Part shown: positions 58,683-64,000 of the stretch, piece after piece
How positions within the stretch are numbered: position 1 is the first letter of the stretch
Layout of the letters: each line of letters starts with the position of its first letter
Notes under the pieces: model-generated
The model's input: only the letters and a program-made list of their open reading frames with translations
What the model was told of the DNA's origin: nothing
Databases searched by the model: none
Position numbers and translations under genes: made by a program
Origin: Gibbula magus
Taxonomy: Eukaryota; Mollusca; Gastropoda; Trochida; Trochidae
Direction: 5' to 3'
Length of the DNA: 64,000 bases
Assembly: GCA_936450465.1 (NCBI GenBank)
Contig: OW388303.1
Span: forward strand, 8,525,021 to 8,589,020

Positions 58683-59696
58683 ATGGCTGCCAAAAGAAGG
58701 TCCAAACGTGGCGCATCGTGGACAGATGAAGAAACAGAATGTCTTCTTGCCATCTGGGGTGAAAAGAAAATAGAGATGCTTCTCGAGGACCCCAAGAAAC
58801 ACAAGGGATCTGTTTATACCATGATTGAAAATGAGATGGCCAAAAACAGTCATGAAAAAAGTGGCCAACAGTGCAAAATAAGAATGCACACTCTTCGAAA
58901 GAACTACAGAGACTGTAATAAGAAACTGAAAACAAGTGGTAATGCAAGAAAGTTGTGCAAATTTTATCCAAAACTTGCAGAACTTCTTGGTGATCGCCCA
59001 GCTACTTCGCCACTCAAAATTGTTGAGAGTATGACGAGAAAGCGACTACAAAAAGAAGATGTGTCTGAATATTCCGAGGACGACGAGGATCCATGGCGCA
59101 CTCACAGCGATGGTGTTGATGCTAATGGCGACAATAATATGAATCAAGATCATGATGCTGCTGCTGACAATGACGACACTTTTCGACCTCTTGATGACAG
59201 CGAGGATGACACTGATGTGACAGATCCGGCAGTAAAACCGAATGATGACAAGATAACAAATGAAAAGAAAGAAAGTGGTGTTGTGATGAAGGCTGAGAAG
59301 AAGAAACGTAAAACTAAACTAGAAACTGTCATTGGGTCACTTATGTCAACTTTCAATGACAGCAACAGCAAGCTTGAGGGCACCCTCGTTGACCTGGAAA
59401 CAAAGAAAGCAGATATTGAAATGAAGAGATTAGAGCTAGAGAAACAGAAACTGGAATATGAAGAACGTCAGAGACGTGAAGAACGTGCAATGAAGAGAGA
59501 AGAGAGACAGGAAGAGCGGAGACACCAGTTTCAGATGATGAACATGATCCTTGGTCGTGTAAATGCTGTACCCACAGGCAACATGTTCAAATCTTCAAAT
59601 AACTTCAGCGGCAACCATGCTTCAACTGCTAACCCTGACAGTTTCCAGCCAAATGTGTCTTTTGATGATGGTGGACGTTCTTTTTATGATCTTTAA
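58683..59696 (+). CDS. Harbinger Myb/trihelix-like DNA-binding protein
   Basis: 337 aa, starting at the ATG in AAGAATGG, a good initiation context; the frame upstream has no earlier ATG. Residues 1-10 are basic. About 11-104 form a Myb/SANT-like (trihelix type) domain: WTDEETECLLAIW, then QQCKIRMHTLRKNYRDC and FYPKLAELLG. About 128-190 is acidic and disordered. KAEKKKRKTK (203-212) is a likely nuclear localisation signal. About 230-287 is a strongly charged coiled coil (KRLELEKQKLEYEERQRREE). In PIF/Harbinger elements this partner binds the subterminal DNA and brings the DDE transposase into the nucleus. It is fully open, single-exon and convergent with the transposase, ending about 670 bp from its stop. 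Confidence 0.9.
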   Translation: MAAKRRSKRGASWTDEETECLLAIWGEKKIEMLLEDPKKHKGSVYTMIENEMAKNSHEKSGQQCKIRMHTLRKNYRDCNKKLKTSGNARKLCKFYPKLAELLGDRPATSPLKIVESMTRKRLQKEDVSEYSEDDEDPWRTHSDGVDANGDNNMNQDHDAAADNDDTFRPLDDSEDDTDVTDPAVKPNDDKITNEKKESGVVMKAEKKKRKTKLETVIGSLMSTFNDSNSKLEGTLVDLETKKADIEMKRLELEKQKLEYEERQRREERAMKREERQEERRHQFQMMNMILGRVNAVPTGNMFKSSNNFSGNHASTANPDSFQPNVSFDDGGRSFYDL

Positions 59697-60361
59697 AGTT
59701 ACCGATTGTTAATAACATGGTCGGACAACGTTTGTTTTGTTGTATTTGTTTTTATGCTAAAACGTATTAAACTTTTTATGATGAATGTTTTTATGACTAT
59801 CATAAAAAAGTGTCTGGAATAGGGGTATTTCCAAATCTTAACCGATTATTTTTGGAACAGATTTCCACAGACTGTTTTAAATGATGATTCCTCAGTTCAT
59901 GTAATGGAAATATACTCATTTAAATCATATCTTTGATTCGTTCCGTTGGTTATGTTTACTTAGGTTGTAACTCATCTAGGAACAGAAGTAATCCAATAGA
60001 AATTCGTGTAGAAAATCCACTGGAACTTCATATTTTCTGGTTTACTATCATGCTTTCTAATTTCATAAAGCGGACACGGACCTCTACGAGATTTCTTAAG
60101 AGATGAGTGACAACCCAAGTAATCTTAACAGACGGACAAATGAAAGATTTAATCTTTATTAGCTTGGTTTTGGAGATTACCAAACACGAAAGTTATTAAG
60201 CATGAGGTGAACAATCTATCACCAGATAAGATTTGGGACAATGGTAGAGATTTTTCTTTTGAATGGTTTCATGTTAAAGTTTTTATTTAATAAAATAATA
60301 CAACTTCTTAGAACTTCTTGTTTTATTGATCAGTGTTATTGACAAAATACATCTCTTTTTC

Positions 60362-61505
60362 TCAAACATTAGCAAAATATGTTGCCAAATCATTACGGAG
60401 AATGTTTGCGCATGGGGCGTCTTCGTCCTCATTGACCACATCGGGCTCGTCTGCATCAACTCCAACGTCCAAATACTGCTCCTGCTTCATCTCGCAGATA
60501 TTGTGAAGGACGACACAAGCGGCGACAACTGTACTGGCAAACTCTACATCTGTGTCAAGTCTCTTCTGTATCCGTCTCCACCTTCCCTTTAGGCGTCCAA
60601 ACGTATTCTCGATAGTCATGCGAGCCCTGCTGTGTCTGTAATTATATATCCTCTGTGTTGCCGTTAGGTTGTTGATATGTGTGAATGGCTTCAATAGCCA
60701 CGACTTCAGAGGATATGCGGCATCGGCAAGAAGCACAATGGGCATGTTGATAACCTTGTCCTGGCAAACAAGCTGTTTCGGCAGATTAGGGAATAGATCA
60801 TTAGTTTCGCCTTTGTAGAAGATTTCAGAGTTTCCAAAGACTCGGGCGTCATGGACCCGGCCTGGCCACCCAATGTTGATGTCTGTGATAATGTACTTGA
60901 AATCACAGGTGGCTTGAAGAATGATTGAGTACCAACCTTTCCTATTTAGGTAATCACCATGTGCAACGGCCGGTGCAATTATAGGAATATGTGTTCCATC
61001 AATAGCCCCAGCACAGTTCGGAAATCCCCATACCTTCTCAAATCCGTTGATGGTTTCATGAAGATTGTCACCTGTTGGAAATGTAACAAAGTTCGGTAGA
61101 AGAAAGTCAGAAATAGCTGTGCAAACTGTGTGAACACACTTGCACACTGTTGAGACTCCCAACTCCAAACAGGTTCCCGACAGTACGGTATTCGGCGCTG
61201 CAGGCCAACCAGTACACTGCAATGGCAATTCTGTGGTTAAGATTGAGTGGCTCTCTTACAAATGCATCACTGATAGGTAAATATGGCTGTAGTTCTTCGC
61301 AAAGAAAGTTAAAGGTTTCCTCTGTCATCCGGAAATTTTCTATCCACTCTTTTCTTGTAAACGTTCCGCCAACGATATCCTCCCACCATGTCCGTGAGCG
61401 CTTTCTTGACCACACATCCCTTTCTTTGGAACATCCAAGGACAAGGCCGGCGCAAAGGAAAAACTTGAAATCGTGCCTTTTCTTGGCTATCAGTAGATGG
61501 CTCAT
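60362..61505 (-). pseudogene. Harbinger DDE transposase, one frameshift
   Basis: Two overlapping minus frames form one HARBI1-like protein. 61505 to about 61165 starts MSHLLIAKKRHD and includes RTWWEDIVGG, WIENFRMTEETF and AEYRTVGNLFGVG. From about 61160 to 60362 the protein continues in another frame as VSTVCKCVHTVC. Catalytic residues are intact: Asp in AGAIDGTH (nt about 60998), Asp in LLADAAYPL (about 60722) and Glu in IENTFGRLKGRW (about 60608), spaced 92 and 38 residues. A single extra base in GTTGGGAGTCTC near 61161-61165 explains the break; a very short intron is unlikely. It would cut and join the element ends at TTA targets. The C terminus is acidic (DADEPDVVNEDED). Confidence 0.9.
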
Positions 61506-61710
61506 GCTGTCTGTTCACAAATGACCATGCATTCAAATGCCAGTTGTCCATCAGGTATCAGATGTCTGAATTGCATGCAGATTTAAGATATACTCCCATT
61601 GGATAAAATCCAATGTGAATGCAAAGTAAAAATACTTTTACTCCTGTAAGTATATATACTCCACAAGTAAATATACTCACAGGAGTAAACTTGTGCATGT
61701 GAAAGGGGCA

Positions 61711-61829
61711 TTAGTTAAGTTTGCTTTTACTCACGTGAGTATATTTACTTATGAGCAAATTTGCTCATAGGAGTAAATTTAGTGCATGCGAACAGGGTAG
61801 TATTAAGTCTTGGTCAAGTATTACTGTGA
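61711..61829. repeat. Harbinger-related MITE end flanking the element
   Basis: TTTTACTCACGTGAGTATAT, GAGCAAATTTGCTC and GTGCATGCGAACAGGGTAGT. This is the inverted counterpart of the start near 57785 (CCCCGTTCGCATGCA), so the complete Harbinger may sit inside an older related element spanning about 57780-61805. Confidence 0.6.
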
Positions 61830-62095
61830 TTTAGGATTCAGGCGGGGCACTGAGTGTACAGGTCAGGTAGAGTAAGTTTTGCTTATACAGTGTCATTCTC
61901 GATAATGAGATAATGATAGCACTTTTTGCTCTACACGAACTTAGGCAAACATGCCATATTTTCCCAGGGGTTAGTGAGAAACACGCTTCCAGGGAAGGTT
62001 AAACAGTTATAGATAAATTATTCACAGTCTGTCTGATAAGAAGGTCAACATGACAAAATCTCGTTCTCCCCTCAGAATTGTTTCAGTGTTCCCAG
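61830..62095. repeat. Dispersed repeat, partner of 32835-33110
   Basis: Same motif order as the first copy; see its entry. In both places it follows AT-rich sequence and no gene is adjacent. Confidence 0.7.
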
Positions 62096-63508
62096 CATGC
62101 ATTTCTATTTTCAATCATGGATTTAAGTAATGTATGTCCTTAGTTCACTCAACAATAATAAAAATCTTGTCTGAGAATTTGATCACAATTTGTATAGAGG
62201 TTTAAGGTTGGTCTTGCTTTTATTGAAAGTAGTATCATTCGAATTTTATGTTACTATAATAAATGAACTAACATACGCATCTTGTGCTGGTAAGGTTGAA
62301 ATGATTGATACTGTATGAACATATTCGAATATTCTACAGGTTGCATGTAGCATAGCATATTTATTAATTTTCATTATTGTATAATATATTGAGAATGTAA
62401 CTTTTGTTGTGTAAGTTGAGTGATGATTTGTGCCTTTCAAACAAGTAGAATTCAAGTGTCGGTAGCGTTTATAGTTACACTTCACAGCATAATTGTCACA
62501 GCTGACTCAGATGAAGAAAACCTTCAATTAACATGTAATAACTTGATATCATGTTATGTTATTGTTTATTATATGATTACGATGACTGATAATCTTATCT
62601 GATATATTTATATTTTAGATATGCCATTAATGTACAAATATGTACATTGATTTTATTAGTAGAAATGTACAGGCATCAATCCTAAGAGTCAGAGCACTAG
62701 AATATATTATCTTTCACCAAGTTGATAAGGTATCCTTATGAAAAGCACCGAGACTTATTAAACAGTTAATAATAATAATAATACAGAGATAGTATGTTTT
62801 TTCGACAAATCAAATCATACTGACACATGTTAGTAATAACGTTGTAGACGAGAATCTGTACAGCTGTAGATCTAATATTCAACAATGGTAATTGCAGACA
62901 GGAATTCTGTGTAGGTTGTATTACTGATCACTTTTAGCCTTCTAGTAGTACATTATATATAATCAGACACAGTATGTTAGCCATCAATGAAGTTAATTGA
63001 CGTCTATCAAGTTCTATGTTATTGTTTACTGACTGCCCAGACAAGTTCGATTTGATGTCCATATATTAAGCATTACATGTACACCATCAACTTATGACAC
63101 GTTTGGTGCCTACTATTTCTGTGAAGCAAGCAGATGTGCTATTAAGTTACGACTTTTCCCTAATTTCATTGTAGTGTTTCGGGTCGCTAATCTACGAGTG
63201 ATTAAATAGAATGGTGTCATGTAGGGTCTGATTACACACTGAGTGACTGTGGATGATTTAAATAATTAAAATGTTGACAAGAAAAGTGCCGCCACTAATA
63301 TGTGTCTTTAATCCATATTGTTACTACCAGGAGGAAGTATTTTTTTTTATTAAATTTAGATTTGAAATAACGTTATAGATCCTTAACGTATACTTATTCA
63401 CAAACTATCGGAAAATATTAACTTAACTACCTGTTAGACATTTAGTAGTGGCATACATAAGAACAGGAAGAGTTACGGAAAACAACTTCTTCAATGTGAA
63501 AATTCCCG
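62096..63508. other. AT-rich spacer, nothing recognised
   Basis: No exon or repeat partner is convincing. ACAGGCATCAATCCTA at 62669 resembles a short piece of block E' (28045-28060). Confidence 0.4.
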
Positions 63509-63560
63509 ACGTTTCGGAGTATATACTCAAGTAAGGAAATGACAACATTTGATACATTTA
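63509..63560 (-). mobile_element. Penelope-like element end motif
   Basis: On the minus strand: ACTTGAGTATATACTCCGAA followed by ACGTCGGG and, about 20 nt on, GAAGAAGTTG. It matches the layout at 22689-22769 (stem, GAAACGTCG, AGAAGTTG) with a different stem sequence. No coding part is adjacent. Confidence 0.5.
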
Positions 63561-64000
63561 ATCACCTATCACCATTCACCTATTTCAAAGCAACCAGCAA
63601 CAGCCACCGGCCTCTCCTCCAATAAACTGTAATGTGTACAATCTTAATACAGTCAATTGCCTTCCCTCGTTTTATCAATTTGTATTACTTACATCTTACC
63701 TACAGTCCGTTAAATATCGTCCAAAGTATAGCAATGGAAATGTATGCTTGCACAATATGACAACGTGGCTCATTTCGTTACCTATAAATGGAGTAGAACA
63801 GTTCATGGTGAGACGTAAAGAGAGGAAATTAACTGGGAACACATATATTAATGTGTTAATGATAGGAATAGTCTATTTACATTGTACACCTTACCATGGA
63901 CACTGACATATTACTCCTGGTCATCGAGTACAAAACCCCCATGAGACGAATACAACTAGTCGCCTAGCAGAGTGATAAGAGCAAACATGTATACAAGAAC
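63561..64000. other. Window end, nothing certain
   Basis: A 90-aa frame on + at 63634-63906 (CNLNTVNCLP-like, beginning MYNLNTVNCLPSFYQFVLLT) has no recognised domain or splice context. Confidence 0.3.

Larger units (their letters stand above)
58263..61710. mobile_element. PIF/Harbinger transposon, two genes
   Basis: 44-bp inverted ends (58263-58306 and 61666-61709) are essentially perfect, beginning GCCCCTTTCACATGCACAAG. TTA flanks it at 58260-58262 and 61711-61713, with one extra A on the right, as if the first base had been lost at the left. Length is 3.45 kb. It carries the two genes typical of the superfamily, convergently: a Myb/trihelix protein and a DDE nuclease. Subterminal TTTACTCC and GAGTATATTTACTC motifs fill both ends. 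Confidence 0.95.

Noticed and set aside
60326..61524. Plus-strand frames at 60326-60592 and 61150-61524
   Set aside because: They are shadows of the minus-strand Harbinger transposase.

Overview
The window reads as AT-rich, repeat-dense, non-coding DNA from an animal nuclear genome. It has no operons and no intact conventional host gene. The repeat content suggests a marine mollusc, plausibly a gastropod: tRNA-headed SINEs with a cggcgttaaac...ctcacct or ctcactcac tail, a Tx1/L1-type LINE, a DIRS-like element, Penelope-like ends, a FLYWCH/MULE element, a PIF/Harbinger element and pearl-like tandem-core elements. The organism call is inference from the style of the repeats; no species marker is present.

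Layout. 1-4300: microsatellites, a 145-bp perfect hairpin and an AGGTCA-rich repeat. 4310-12610 and 13500-28340 are two diverged copies of the same multi-kilobase block, with blocks in the same order (A-B-E and C-D-E'). Each copy carries different insertions: a 761-bp Harbinger-type MITE in the first; a 4-kb long-inverted-repeat element, a gypsy fragment, Penelope-like ends, a pogo/Tigger fragment, a hAT start, SINEs and a foldback element in the second. 28340-41600 is mostly featureless, with three SINEs, a pearl-like tandem-core element, and one good internal exon of an unrecognised host gene at 36926-37101.

41617-48153 is a three-level nest. An old dead LINE is split by a tandem-core repeat, and that repeat is itself split by a much younger Tx1/L1-like LINE (43380-47159) with a 14-bp target-site duplication. 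51650-53250 is a decayed DIRS-like retroelement. 54044-55959 is a shortened MULE with long inverted ends, a FLYWCH finger exon and the C-terminal part of a MULE transposase. 58263-61710 is a nearly complete two-gene PIF/Harbinger transposon: a trihelix/Myb-like DNA-binding protein on + and a DDE transposase on -, convergent, within 44-bp inverted ends.

The genes that can be named all belong to mobile elements and do not form a host pathway. The Harbinger pair is the only set expected to act together. In that superfamily the Myb-like protein helps the DDE nuclease enter the nucleus and bind the element ends. The transposase here has a one-base frame break. Most host signal is limited to exon-like islands that could not be assigned to a family.
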